A stretch of DNA of 64,000 nt from Pleodorina starrii (taxonomy: Eukaryota > Chlorophyta > Chlorophyceae > Chlamydomonadales > Volvocaceae): NCBI GenBank assembly GCA_030267565.1, contig BRXU01000010.1, forward strand, positions 2,538,501-2,602,500, given 5' to 3'. Position 1 is the first letter of the stretch. Each line of letters begins with the position of its first letter. Shown in pieces: positions 49,668 to 58,720 of this stretch. Position numbers and translations under genes: made by a program. The notes beneath the pieces were generated by a model. The model made no database searches. It was not told the DNA's origin and was given only the letters and a program-made list of their open reading frames with translations.

Positions 49668-50636
49668 TCAGTCACGGGTTGCGGCACGCACCAGGACAGT
49701 TTGGATAGCAGATGCAATCTTGTTGAGTGTAGGAAGGCTGAAATGGAAAAGCTCAGCTACCTGCTTCTTGGCCACCTTGATGCCAAGCTTGCATGACACC
49801 AAAAAAATGACAGTGGCAATAATGTTCTGTGGATCTGAGCTAGATACCTCGTGTGCCACATCGGCTGCTTTGATTTTTTCATCCACACGAAACACCTCCC
49901 TGCGTACATTGTGTAGCATATCACGGGGGACAAAAGCACACTGTTGGACCATGTGGCCAATCAAGTCTTGTGTATCACGTGCCTTGAACAGCTCCATGCT
50001 ATGCACATCCTGAGCCAAAGCATCACGCAAGAGTGTCAACGCTGTTTCTGCTCGCTCCCGTGGGATGTCCCACTTACTAGCAATTTCAGCCAGACTAGCA
50101 AAGCGATAATGCACAAAGAAACATGCAACAAGTGCTGGTCGCAGGCTGGCACCACGAGCGCCTGTTTTTGCTACATACTTGCGAAACAGGGCTCCTGTTT
50201 CATCAAGCACAGACTGTGCCACACCTTTAAAACATACACGGGCTAAGGACAGAAACTCTTGGTATGCATCTGTCATGGCCCTGTTGGGACCAGCATGGCT
50301 ATCAGCTGCTGCATGTGCAGCCATCCGGAGTGCCCGTTCAATGGCTCGATTGGAGGGGCCAGCCCCCGAATTTGGAGCTGCAATGACGAGGCCTTGTGTG
50401 TCACCATTAACATTCCAGAAATTTACAGAGCCATCTGGTCCACCCACTCGACACATGTCTACGGTGCTGTCCTGGAATGTGCGCCATTCTGCACTGTCAT
50501 CAATGTAGCCACTTACAATCACAAGCCCACAATTAGCACAACCACACGTGATACCCTCACATGGATATTCTATAAGGTCTGTACTTAAACAATCTGGGCA
50601 GTATTCATCACCTCTTCCATGGTACTTTCTCATCAT
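49668..50636 (-). CDS. Transcription initiation factor TFIIB-like
   Basis: 322 aa from ATG-ATG 50636. The N-terminal zinc ribbon has C13xxC16 and C33xxC36 (EYCPDC ... CGCANCG). The C-terminal half carries two cyclin-like folds, the second ending QNIIATVIFLVSCKLGIKVAKK and LPTLNKI, typical of TFIIB. It would recruit the viral RNA polymerase to promoters. The stop is 17 bp from the convergent OTU gene. A CCAATCA array lies about 120 bp upstream. Confidence 0.92.
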   Translation of the reverse strand: MMRKYHGRGDEYCPDCLSTDLIEYPCEGITCGCANCGLVIVSGYIDDSAEWRTFQDSTVDMCRVGGPDGSVNFWNVNGDTQGLVIAAPNSGAGPSNRAIERALRMAAHAAADSHAGPNRAMTDAYQEFLSLARVCFKGVAQSVLDETGALFRKYVAKTGARGASLRPALVACFFVHYRFASLAEIASKWDIPRERAETALTLLRDALAQDVHSMELFKARDTQDLIGHMVQQCAFVPRDMLHNVRREVFRVDEKIKAADVAHEVSSSDPQNIIATVIFLVSCKLGIKVAKKQVAELFHFSLPTLNKIASAIQTVLVRAATRD

Positions 50637-50754
50637 GTTGAATGGGCCAACTGGTGATATGGTCTAGTCGTCTAATATTCCTTTCTTACTAAATGGGCCT
50701 AATGATAATTTGACTGCAATGTGTGGGAAATGGCACCTGTTATATACTTATATC

Positions 50755-50955
50755 CATGATTGGACCGTGATTGGACCGTGATTGGTCTGTGATTGGTCTG
50801 TGATTGGTCTGTGATTGGACCGTGATTGGTCTGTGATTGGTCTGTGATTGGTCTGTGATTGGTCTGTGATTGGTTTGTGATTGGTCTGTGATTGGTCTGT
50901 GATTGGTCTGTGATTGGACCGTGATTGGTATGTGATTGGTCTGTGATTGGTCTGT
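50755..50955 (-). promoter_or_regulatory. CCAATCA array, 11-bp period
   Basis: About 18 copies of an 11-bp unit, TGATTGGTCTG or TGATTGGACCG on the plus strand, i.e. CCAATCA on the strand of TFIIB. It begins about 120 bp upstream of the TFIIB ATG and follows the 3' end of the MutS8-like gene. The period is near one DNA helical turn, so all boxes face the same side of the helix. Confidence 0.55.
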
Positions 50956-51021
50956 GGTCATTTGAAAATATAGCCATGCCTGGGACACTCTTATTTTCTA
51001 GGGTTCCTCTGAACTGCGTGG

Positions 51022-52974
51022 TCATTGATGCTTTGAGTGAGTGAGTTGTTTTTTGATTCTCAGTGCATCCTCTATGAACTGGTCATCAAACCCATTTTGG
51101 CTGAGCAGCTCAAGTGCTATAAATTGCTTGCATACACCTTTTTGCAGCTTGTAAGGAAATGTGATGGAGCTTGCATCGCTCTTTGTTATTTGCACTGGCA
51201 TTTTCATGTTTACATATGTGGAGCATTCACGTGCTAGGCGTGTCAGGTGCATATAATGCGTACTAATGATTGCAACGCCAGACTGAAACCGTCCCAGGCG
51301 CTTCGCCACGGCATATGCCCCTGCTATCCCCTCGATTGGATTGGTGCTGTTGAAAATTTCGTCCAATGCCACGAGTGTGGGCTGTCCACTGTGTGCTGCC
51401 ACACCCTCCAGTGTGGCACGTGAGCGGTGCATTTCTGCTTCAAACAATGATTCACGGCCCTTGCAGTCGGGAATATTGATCTGGCTTGCCATGTAGATGA
51501 ATGGTGTGATGCATGCACTACCTGCAGCACACACAGTGATTGTCTGTGCAAGCAGCACATTTGACAGGATCCCTTTGATAAGTGTGCTTTTGCCACCTGC
51601 ATTCGGGCCTGTTAGGAGCATGTTGCTGAAGGTGCCCGCTGGGCGGCCAAGGGTGACAGTGTTGGTCACAGCACGACTGGCCGGGATACATGGGTGTTGC
51701 ATGTTGTGAAGCTTTAGTGTGGCGGGGGCTCCCTCGGTATGCTCCTCAAAGTCCACCCACCTGTATGGCCCGGCTGTGAGCCCTAGCACAGTGAATGCTG
51801 CATCCACCTGGTAGGCGTGGCTTGCAATGGGTCGGCACATGTCTAAACGCAAGCGCTTGAGTACGGCCAGCCGACTCCCAAAATTGCTGAACAATGAAAA
51901 TGCACTCAGGGGAATTTGTTTGCAGTCTGCAAGCATGCAAGCCGTGTTGGCACCCTCTGTCTCGTCTGCCTCACTGGCTGCATCAAATGCGGTGCCTGCC
52001 AGGGTGGGGCTCCAACTCTCGTCCACCAACACCCGGCAAGCCCGCATGAACTGCAACGCCCCGTTAATCCGTGTGGTCAACAAGTTGGATACCTTGTATA
52101 CACTCCGTGCCAGCTCAAAGCTGTTGAATACACCCTGGAAGTAGAATAACAACGCGAACGCGCAGCTAACATATTTGAGGTCACCTCTGAAAAAGGGATA
52201 CATGTCAGTTGTGGAGTCAAAAAGTGACGAGAATGTGATGCGAAGACAAGATGTAAACGGCACTGACAGACCTAGCTTGAACCGAATCACCAAGTATGGC
52301 AACACAAAATATATGATGGGTGTAAGCACGCCAATAACTGGCGATACCAGGATGGTATAGATGTTATTCGCGGTTAATGCCATGTCGCTGCCATTGAGCC
52401 ACCGTGTGAACCATGTGCGAAAGTATACTATTTCGAGCACATCACTCAGTGTATCATCGTGCTGATCAAACAGCCAAGCAAAGTCAGATTCAAACTTGGC
52501 CATGTGCACCCTGGCAGCGGCTGCCGCTTGACTGGGCGGCCATGCAATGGCACGAAATGCATCTTGTCGAGACCGCAGGGCGCTCGCATCTGCAATGGGA
52601 TTTGCCAATAGGCGCCGTATGAAAAGTGTGCCACCACACGTAGCAGCACCACTTGCAATCTCCCCAAAAAGAGTGGGTGATGCGCCTGATTCATTGGTGG
52701 ATGACCTACGAGGGTCTGTGTTCTCTGCATCATGATGCCCACTATATGTCTTGAATACTTCCAGATCTGTCAATAGGTTTGGGCCCAATGAAACCATCCT
52801 GGGTTTTGCTTCCCCATGTGTTGTCGCCGGCACAACACCCTTGGCGACCAAAAAATGTGATATATGCGCATAATTGGTGGTCGCATCCAGATACTTCTCT
52901 GACCCCAAATCATCAACCGTCCTCGACTTCTCCAGGGTTTCCCTGTCTAGTAAAAGGTTGCGCAATTGCTCCAT
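51022..52974 (-). CDS. MutS-family ATPase, MutS8-like, with membrane segments
   Basis: 650 aa from ATG 52974 (the frame is open from a GTG at 53028). The C-terminal MutS ATPase domain has Walker A GPNAGGKST near 453-461, Walker B VALDEIFNSTNP near 530, and ISTHYMHL. The N-terminal half lacks the mismatch-reading domain I and instead has hydrophobic segments (ILVSPVIGVLTPIIYFVLPY near 203-228; CAFALLFYFQGVF near 270) that look membrane-spanning. MutS8 has been described from algal Mimivirus relatives together with MutS7. Its role, mismatch repair or a membrane-linked ATPase, is unknown. Confidence 0.85.
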   Translation of the reverse strand: MEQLRNLLLDRETLEKSRTVDDLGSEKYLDATTNYAHISHFLVAKGVVPATTHGEAKPRMVSLGPNLLTDLEVFKTYSGHHDAENTDPRRSSTNESGASPTLFGEIASGAATCGGTLFIRRLLANPIADASALRSRQDAFRAIAWPPSQAAAAARVHMAKFESDFAWLFDQHDDTLSDVLEIVYFRTWFTRWLNGSDMALTANNIYTILVSPVIGVLTPIIYFVLPYLVIRFKLGLSVPFTSCLRITFSSLFDSTTDMYPFFRGDLKYVSCAFALLFYFQGVFNSFELARSVYKVSNLLTTRINGALQFMRACRVLVDESWSPTLAGTAFDAASEADETEGANTACMLADCKQIPLSAFSLFSNFGSRLAVLKRLRLDMCRPIASHAYQVDAAFTVLGLTAGPYRWVDFEEHTEGAPATLKLHNMQHPCIPASRAVTNTVTLGRPAGTFSNMLLTGPNAGGKSTLIKGILSNVLLAQTITVCAAGSACITPFIYMASQINIPDCKGRESLFEAEMHRSRATLEGVAAHSGQPTLVALDEIFNSTNPIEGIAGAYAVAKRLGRFQSGVAIISTHYMHLTRLARECSTYVNMKMPVQITKSDASSITFPYKLQKGVCKQFIALELLSQNGFDDQFIEDALRIKKQLTHSKHQ

Positions 52975-53046
52975 GATTCTGATTCTGGTGGCAGCTTTTT
53001 GAAGCTGCCACGTGAACGAACCCGGCACTTTTTGTGGTGGTACTTT

Positions 53047-53562
53047 TTAACGAGTTGTTTTTTGGAACACAGTTGTCTGAGGCCCGCCGATGGCCTGCAG
53101 GAACTGTTCAAAAATGCTCTGAATGTTGTCATGTGTCAACTTGCTCTCCAGAAAATGGTTGATTTGCTTTTCTCGGCGGTGTTGAACATCCTGAGACATC
53201 TCATCGGAGCTGTCAAACTCAAAGTACCTGAAACATGCGTCTGTAAAGTTATTTCCTACAAGTGGCGGCAATGATGCAGTCCCATCCAAATCATCACATG
53301 AATCCGAGTCATCGCATGAATCCGAGTCATTGCATGAATCCGAGTCATCACACGAATCAGTATCATATGAAGATGTGCTATCACACGATTCATCTGGGTC
53401 ACTGGAGAGAGAATCAGCGCCCCTTTGTTTAGAGTCACATGTGTCACCCTGCTTGTCGAAATCATCTGGGAAAACCTTTGATAACGCAAATGATAGCAGT
53501 GCGTCTTGCAATAGCATGTATGGCTCTAAGCTGTCTGAATCATATTGGTAGGGGCTGGTCAT
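53047..53562 (-). CDS. Hypothetical acidic repeat protein
   Basis: 171 aa from ATG 53562. An N-terminal helical part is followed by an acidic Ser/Asp/Cys repeat (DDSDSC-type, from a 15-bp repeat at about 53290-53365) and a C-terminal helical region (REKQINHFLESKLTHDNIQS). No family recognised. The regular Cys spacing could bind metal or form disulfides, but this is speculation. It lies just upstream of the MutS8-like gene on the same strand. Confidence 0.55.
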   Translation of the reverse strand: MTSPYQYDSDSLEPYMLLQDALLSFALSKVFPDDFDKQGDTCDSKQRGADSLSSDPDESCDSTSSYDTDSCDDSDSCNDSDSCDDSDSCDDLDGTASLPPLVGNNFTDACFRYFEFDSSDEMSQDVQHRREKQINHFLESKLTHDNIQSIFEQFLQAIGGPQTTVFQKTTR

Positions 53563-53665
53563 GCTGTGGACGGTGTATTGTTGTAATAATGTCAAGGCTT
53601 TTGTTTAGCCCTCTTTATGTGAGTAACACACCCAAACACACACATGTGTAAGCAGCAAGGGCTAT

Positions 53666-53950
53666 CTATTTAAACCCAATCAGCTTTCGCACTACAAGCC
53701 AGTACACCAGCACACCCAACACAACGTACAACAGCATCAGCACAAACTCGACTGTGAAAAAAGGGAAGCGCTGGCTGTCTGTGAGGTACATCATAAACTG
53801 AATAGACATCTGGATAACACACATACGCAGAGCATCTTGCACCACTTCCACATACTCTGGGCCAAGCCACGTTGTGACATCCCAGGTAGCTAAGGAAGGC
53901 ACAGGAGAGTTTTCATCCCGAACACCGGCAGAGAAACCTCCAGTCGACAT
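53666..53950 (-). CDS. Small membrane protein, virion-like
   Basis: 94 aa from ATG 53950. Residues 38-90 hold two hydrophobic stretches, the second FVLMLLYVVLGVLVYWLVV followed by a basic RKLIGFK end. Small proteins with an FFTVEF...YWLV-like pattern recur in Mimivirus relatives and are thought to be virion membrane components. No enzymatic motif. Confidence 0.6.
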   Translation of the reverse strand: MSTGGFSAGVRDENSPVPSLATWDVTTWLGPEYVEVVQDALRMCVIQMSIQFMMYLTDSQRFPFFTVEFVLMLLYVVLGVLVYWLVVRKLIGFK

Positions 53951-54089
53951 CTAAGCGTAACTCTTTTTGTTTGTTTAACAAAGGCAAAAAACTACAAGTG
54001 TGCACAGAAAAAGTTTGGGTCAAACCAACGCCGCCACTGCCCTCAAGCATAACAGCATTCTTTGCTGATAACACTCTAATAACCCTGCC

Positions 54090-54347
54090 ATGTTTCACGT
54101 GCTAGAGCACAGGGGCCACCTGCTCCGCAGTGCACCATGTGAAAACGCAACAGAGGTGGCATGGTTCACCCTCAAAGCCATTCAACAGGACGCCAGTTTG
54201 AGTGTCCTGGAGGCGGAAACATTGGGGCGTGCGCATTTTGCATACGCGCATCAAGGCTGCACGTACTCTGATAACCTACAAGCCAAGATTGAATCTGTGG
54301 CACGTGATCAACTATATGAATCCAGTATGGTGGGGTGCTGCTCCTGA
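54090..54347 (+). CDS. Small hypothetical protein
   Basis: 85 aa from ATG 54090, with coding-like composition, ending MVGCCS. No family recognised. It is the only plus-strand gene in a minus-strand cluster. Moderately likely to be real. Confidence 0.4.
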   Translation: MFHVLEHRGHLLRSAPCENATEVAWFTLKAIQQDASLSVLEAETLGRAHFAYAHQGCTYSDNLQAKIESVARDQLYESSMVGCCS

Positions 54348-54366
54348 ACGAGTGTGTGTGTGTGTG

Positions 54367-55080
54367 TCACATGCGAAGTGCACCATAGAGCTTACCACTT
54401 AGATCCTGCAGGTCAGAATACAACCCAAGACCACCACCTTGCATGTCACACGGTCCACAAAACCCACCCCCTTGCTGTGGGTAGGATGACCGCATGCCGC
54501 TGGTGTGAGCAGCTGTTCTGTGCATCTTTGTAGCATCATTCAACACAGTCACCCTTGGTGAAAACCGCTGTGTATTACGGGCATGCATGTAGGCATCATC
54601 ATCACTGTCATCATCACTGTCGTCATCACTGTCGTCATCACTGTCATCAATATATCGATAATGAGGAGAAGGAGCAACATTCTTGCTCTCGGGGGGCTTA
54701 CGGGTGGTTGCCATTGCATACTGTGCCAGGATGAAGCCAAGAGGGAATGCAAGGTTGATCAGGTTTGTTCCGAATTGGGAACCCATGGCACTGCCACCGG
54801 TGTGCTGATCACCTCCAACATGGCGACTACTACTGGTGTGATGAGGACCACCGGTGCGGTGATGACTACTGGTGAGGGGATGAGCACCGCCAATATGGCG
54901 ACTACTGGTGTGATGAGGACCACCGGTGCGGTGATGACTACTGGTGAGGGGATGAGCACCGCCAACATGGCGACTACTGGTGTGATGAGGACCACCGGTG
55001 CGGTGATGACTACCTCTAGTTTGGCGAGGACCACTACCACCTCCCGTCATGTTGATCGTATCACCACAGGAACAGGACAT
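54367..55080 (-). CDS. His/Gly-repeat membrane protein, virion-like
   Basis: 237 aa from ATG 55080. The N-terminal CSC motif is followed by three 24-aa His-rich repeats (72 bp; GGPHHTSSRH core), then a conserved hydrophobic segment NLINLAFPLGFILAQYAMA near 110-128, an acidic DDSDDD tract from a 12-bp repeat, and a Gly-rich C-terminus. The 'NL.FPLG..LA' segment is shared by small virion proteins of several giant viruses. His-rich repeats may bind metal. Confidence 0.55.
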   Translation of the reverse strand: MSCSCGDTINMTGGGSGPRQTRGSHHRTGGPHHTSSRHVGGAHPLTSSHHRTGGPHHTSSRHIGGAHPLTSSHHRTGGPHHTSSSRHVGGDQHTGGSAMGSQFGTNLINLAFPLGFILAQYAMATTRKPPESKNVAPSPHYRYIDDSDDDSDDDSDDDSDDDAYMHARNTQRFSPRVTVLNDATKMHRTAAHTSGMRSSYPQQGGGFCGPCDMQGGGLGLYSDLQDLSGKLYGALRM

Positions 55081-55151
55081 GGATGTAAGATGGATTGGGG
55101 GTGTCTTTTGCTATAGCAGTTGGTTATTATTTTCCTGCCAGGTAGAAATTA

Positions 55152-58100
55152 ATGCACGGGGAATGGTGTCCACATAAGGGTCATGTGCACGCACGCAATA
55201 CCATAAACAAACGGGTAAGGGCTCCCACCCACGATCTGGTCCTGTCATCTGTCATGTTGTATGATGACTACATCCAGATTCTTTCCGATTCACGTGCCAA
55301 GTTTGGGGACTGGGTGCTCGTGCTCATGGAGGTGGGCAGCTTTTTTGAGATATATAACTGTGACCAGAACCTAGGTGCTGATGTGAAGGGTGTGGCAGAG
55401 CTCCTTAACATCCAAGTATCACGGAAAGACAAAAAGCTGCCAATATCCTGCGCCAACCCGCAGATGGCGGGGTTTCCTAGCCACACCCTGCGCAGGCACA
55501 TCTCGACACTGGTGGAGGCGGGGCACACAGTGGTGGTGGTATCACAGGTGTCCGAGCCCGGGTTAAGTGGAGGCGGTGCACAGGCCTGCATTGTAAGGCG
55601 TGTCACTGAGGTGGTCAGCCGTGCCACGTACCTAGATGCCGGACAGGATACGCAGGTGGGCTCCCGCCACTTAATGGCGGTGTATGGGGATGTCGGCATG
55701 GATCCACACACACGCAGGCAAGTGGTCGCAATAGGCGCATCTTTCATTGACCTGCTGACTGGGAAACTGGCAGTGTTCACTGCAATTGAAAATGAGGCGA
55801 CAGGGGTGCGCCCGCTTGATGAACTGTACAGTGTTGTTTGCTCTTTCAATCCAGTTGAAGTGCTGTTCCTGGGCCCCCTAACATGTCAAACGCCATCAGA
55901 TGCGTCATGGCCCATGGATGTACTCTGCCACCTGGACCTGGTCAACCGGGTGCACCATCATGTGCTCTCAAAGGAGGCAACCAGGGAATGCTCCTGCATT
56001 CGTTACCAGAACCTGCTCTTTGGTGAGCTCTTTTACGGTGGGGGACCTCCTGGGGCATCGACCGGCACCATGCTTGAGCCCCTCGAGGTGCTCGAGCTTG
56101 ACAAGCAACCATGCGCCGCAGCCGCCCTAGCAGCCGCCCTTCAATATGCACGAGATCACAACGACAGCGTGGTCAGGAGGCTGCAGGCACCATTAGAGGA
56201 CTTCTCTACTAGCAATAGCAGCAGCAACTGCACCCGGACGCCACGCCTCACCCTGTGTTACAATGCTGCCAGGCAGCTAAACATTGCATCATCCGATCCT
56301 GGCGCGCCCTCACTGACACGGCTCCTAAACAAATGTGTAACAGCCATGGGCCGCCGTCGTTTTGCAGCCCTGTTAATGTCCCCAATAGCAGACAATGCGG
56401 AGCTGGAAAGGCGCTACAACAGAATACAGTCATTTTTGGAGTCATCTGACACTGTAAAGGAGGTGCGCGATCGTCTTAGCAATGTGTTTGATCTGGAGCG
56501 CCTATTTCGTCGTGCACATATGGCGCGCATGACACCCGCTGAGCTGGCACAGACTGTGAGCTCACTGGAGGAGCTGGTTCAGCTGGCCTGTGAGCCTGAT
56601 GCATGTCGGGGCATTTCGACTCTTGTCAATGGAATGGTGTGTGTGAGTGAGGCAGCACGTTGGTCAACTTTGATGGATACCGTTACTGCTGGGGGGCAAT
56701 GCGGCCTGCTGGTGGAGGGCGCCTTTCCTGAGGTGGATGACATCTTGGGAGAGATGAGGAGGCATGAGGCATCTGCACGGGACCTGGTGGATGTTATGAA
56801 TGCAGTCTGCGTGTCTTCATCTTCTTCACAGCCCACCTCGTTCATAGCCAGCCAAAGCAGCTCGCAGCCCACCTCCTTTTATCGTCTGGACACTACTGAG
56901 AGAGACGGGTGGGTCATAGTGACCACACAAAAACGATGGCGCGACACGTGCGAGCTTGTACGTGCACATCAACATAATGGCATCTCCCTGGGCTCTTTGG
57001 AACCACTGTCTACATCTACCACTGCCAGCTGCCGACTGTGCCACCCCACCCTAACTGATGCCTGGGCAGCATATACATCACTGCAGGCCCGGCTCCGCTC
57101 TGCACTGGCAAGGAGCTGGGAGGCTGTGCTGGGGCGTCTCTCTGATGCACTGCTGGCACCAGGCCATCATGCTGACAATCATGTGCACAAGTGTATAACG
57201 GACGCGGCCGCACAGCTGGATGTCGACTCAACAAATGCATTCAATGCGTTCAAGTTTGGCTACACGCGGCCTGTACTAGTGGATGCTTGCCCAGAGGGCA
57301 GTCGTGTGCAGGCAAACGGTTTACGGCATGCAATCATAGAGCAACTTCAGACTGGATTGCGCTATGTAGAAAATGATGTGCAGCTAGGTTGGCCAGGAGG
57401 ACATGTAGGGTTTTTGCTCTTTGGGCTCAATGCATCCGGTAAGAGCTCCCTTATGAAGGCACTGGGCATTGCGGTGGTCATGGCACAGGCGGGCATGTAT
57501 GTCCCATGCAGGTCGCTCGTGCTGGCGCCCTACCATAAACTGTTCACGCGCATAACATGTGGCGACAACATGCAGCGTGGCCAGTCTACATTCATGGTGG
57601 AGATGTCTGAGCTTCGAACCATCCTCCGACGTGCCGACAAGCACAGCATCGTGGTGGGTGACGAGCTGTGTGCTGGCACAGAGTCGATTTCGGGGACAGC
57701 AATCGTCGCGGCCGGCATCCTGACCCTGCTGGAGAGGCAATCGAGCTTTATTTTTACAACACACCTCCACGACTTGGTGGGCCTGCAACGCATTCATGAT
57801 GCCACACAGGATGGCAGGCTAGGTGTGTATCACCTAGCGGTGGCGTATGATGCAGCACAAGAGCTGCTCGTGTATGACAGGCATCTACAGCCGGGCAGTG
57901 GCTCGTCCGTGTATGGCCTTGAGGTGTGCCGCGCATTGGACATGGAGCCTGCCTTTTTGGAGCTAGCAAACAGCATCCGCCAAGAGTACTGCCTCAGAAA
58001 CACTGCCGCTGCCGTGCCAGGGGCGGCGCCCCCTGCAGGCAAAGGTCGTAAGAGTCGCTACAATGCGCGTGTGGAAGTGGGGCGCTGTGCAATATGTGGT

Positions 58101-58334
58101 TCGGCTGCATCTGAGGTGCACCATATTCAGCACCAGGCGGCACACTTTAAGGCCGTGGGTGTGCACGCTCGGCATAACCTAGTGGCCCTGTGCTCCAAAT
58201 GCCATGATGCTGTTCATGCGGGGCGTGTTGCTGCACCAGTGGGCTATCGCCAAACAACAGCAGGGCGAATGCTTGTACTGCAGGAACAACAGGAGCACGC
58301 TTGTGGAGTGGGAGGTAACAAACTCAACTCCTGA
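55152..58334 (+). CDS. mutS7: DNA mismatch repair protein MutS7 with C-terminal HNH nuclease
   Basis: 1060 aa from ATG 55152. Domain I mismatch-reading motif GSFFEIY near 62-68, connector and lever domains, MutS ATPase with Walker A GLNASGKSSL near 757-766, Walker B VVGDELCAG near 833-840 and TTHLHDL. After a short linker, an HNH endonuclease (CAICG ... HHIQHQ ... HNLVALCSKCHDAVH) at about 976-1023. This architecture defines MutS7 of giant viruses and octocoral mitochondria: one protein that could both recognise a mismatch and nick DNA without MutL. It is divergent from the His-repeat gene, with 71 bp between the start codons. Confidence 0.97.
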   Translation: MHGEWCPHKGHVHARNTINKRVRAPTHDLVLSSVMLYDDYIQILSDSRAKFGDWVLVLMEVGSFFEIYNCDQNLGADVKGVAELLNIQVSRKDKKLPISCANPQMAGFPSHTLRRHISTLVEAGHTVVVVSQVSEPGLSGGGAQACIVRRVTEVVSRATYLDAGQDTQVGSRHLMAVYGDVGMDPHTRRQVVAIGASFIDLLTGKLAVFTAIENEATGVRPLDELYSVVCSFNPVEVLFLGPLTCQTPSDASWPMDVLCHLDLVNRVHHHVLSKEATRECSCIRYQNLLFGELFYGGGPPGASTGTMLEPLEVLELDKQPCAAAALAAALQYARDHNDSVVRRLQAPLEDFSTSNSSSNCTRTPRLTLCYNAARQLNIASSDPGAPSLTRLLNKCVTAMGRRRFAALLMSPIADNAELERRYNRIQSFLESSDTVKEVRDRLSNVFDLERLFRRAHMARMTPAELAQTVSSLEELVQLACEPDACRGISTLVNGMVCVSEAARWSTLMDTVTAGGQCGLLVEGAFPEVDDILGEMRRHEASARDLVDVMNAVCVSSSSSQPTSFIASQSSSQPTSFYRLDTTERDGWVIVTTQKRWRDTCELVRAHQHNGISLGSLEPLSTSTTASCRLCHPTLTDAWAAYTSLQARLRSALARSWEAVLGRLSDALLAPGHHADNHVHKCITDAAAQLDVDSTNAFNAFKFGYTRPVLVDACPEGSRVQANGLRHAIIEQLQTGLRYVENDVQLGWPGGHVGFLLFGLNASGKSSLMKALGIAVVMAQAGMYVPCRSLVLAPYHKLFTRITCGDNMQRGQSTFMVEMSELRTILRRADKHSIVVGDELCAGTESISGTAIVAAGILTLLERQSSFIFTTHLHDLVGLQRIHDATQDGRLGVYHLAVAYDAAQELLVYDRHLQPGSGSSVYGLEVCRALDMEPAFLELANSIRQEYCLRNTAAAVPGAAPPAGKGRKSRYNARVEVGRCAICGSAASEVHHIQHQAAHFKAVGVHARHNLVALCSKCHDAVHAGRVAAPVGYRQTTAGRMLVLQEQQEHACGVGGNKLNS

Positions 58335-58720
58335 GGCACAGCGACAGGGGGTGGGGGATCATATCATATGGAGTTGTGATGAAGTGGAGATGAAGTGAAA
58401 TCAAGAAACCAACAACCTGTCATGGGAGATTCGGTGATCAGTGCACTTCAGTCCATTGGATTCCTAGGTGCAGCAACAATCCTCGCGATGGAGACAATGG
58501 CCCAAGAATCCTGGGAGCAGTGCAGCAAAGCTTGCCTACTGCCTGAGCAACTGGGACAAGACTATCTGTGGATGGCCATGCATTCCCATGCATTCCCATG
58601 AAAATGGCCCTAGTGAAGAACCCAGATGACGTGTTGTGTGTGTCTGACACCACATATACCGTTCGTTTGAAACTGGCAACAATCTTTCACTTGTAACTGC
58701 AGCAGAAGCACAAAAAACAT
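58335..58720 (+). other. Intergenic, with a possible 32-codon ORF
   Basis: A small frame at 58598-58696 (MKMALVKNPDDVLCVSDTTY..., then stop) has coding-like composition, and another at 58422-58601 (MGDSVISALQSIGFLGA...) precedes it in a different frame. They may be remains of one small gene. A direct repeat 'cattcccatg' occurs at 58581 and 58591. Confidence 0.35.
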
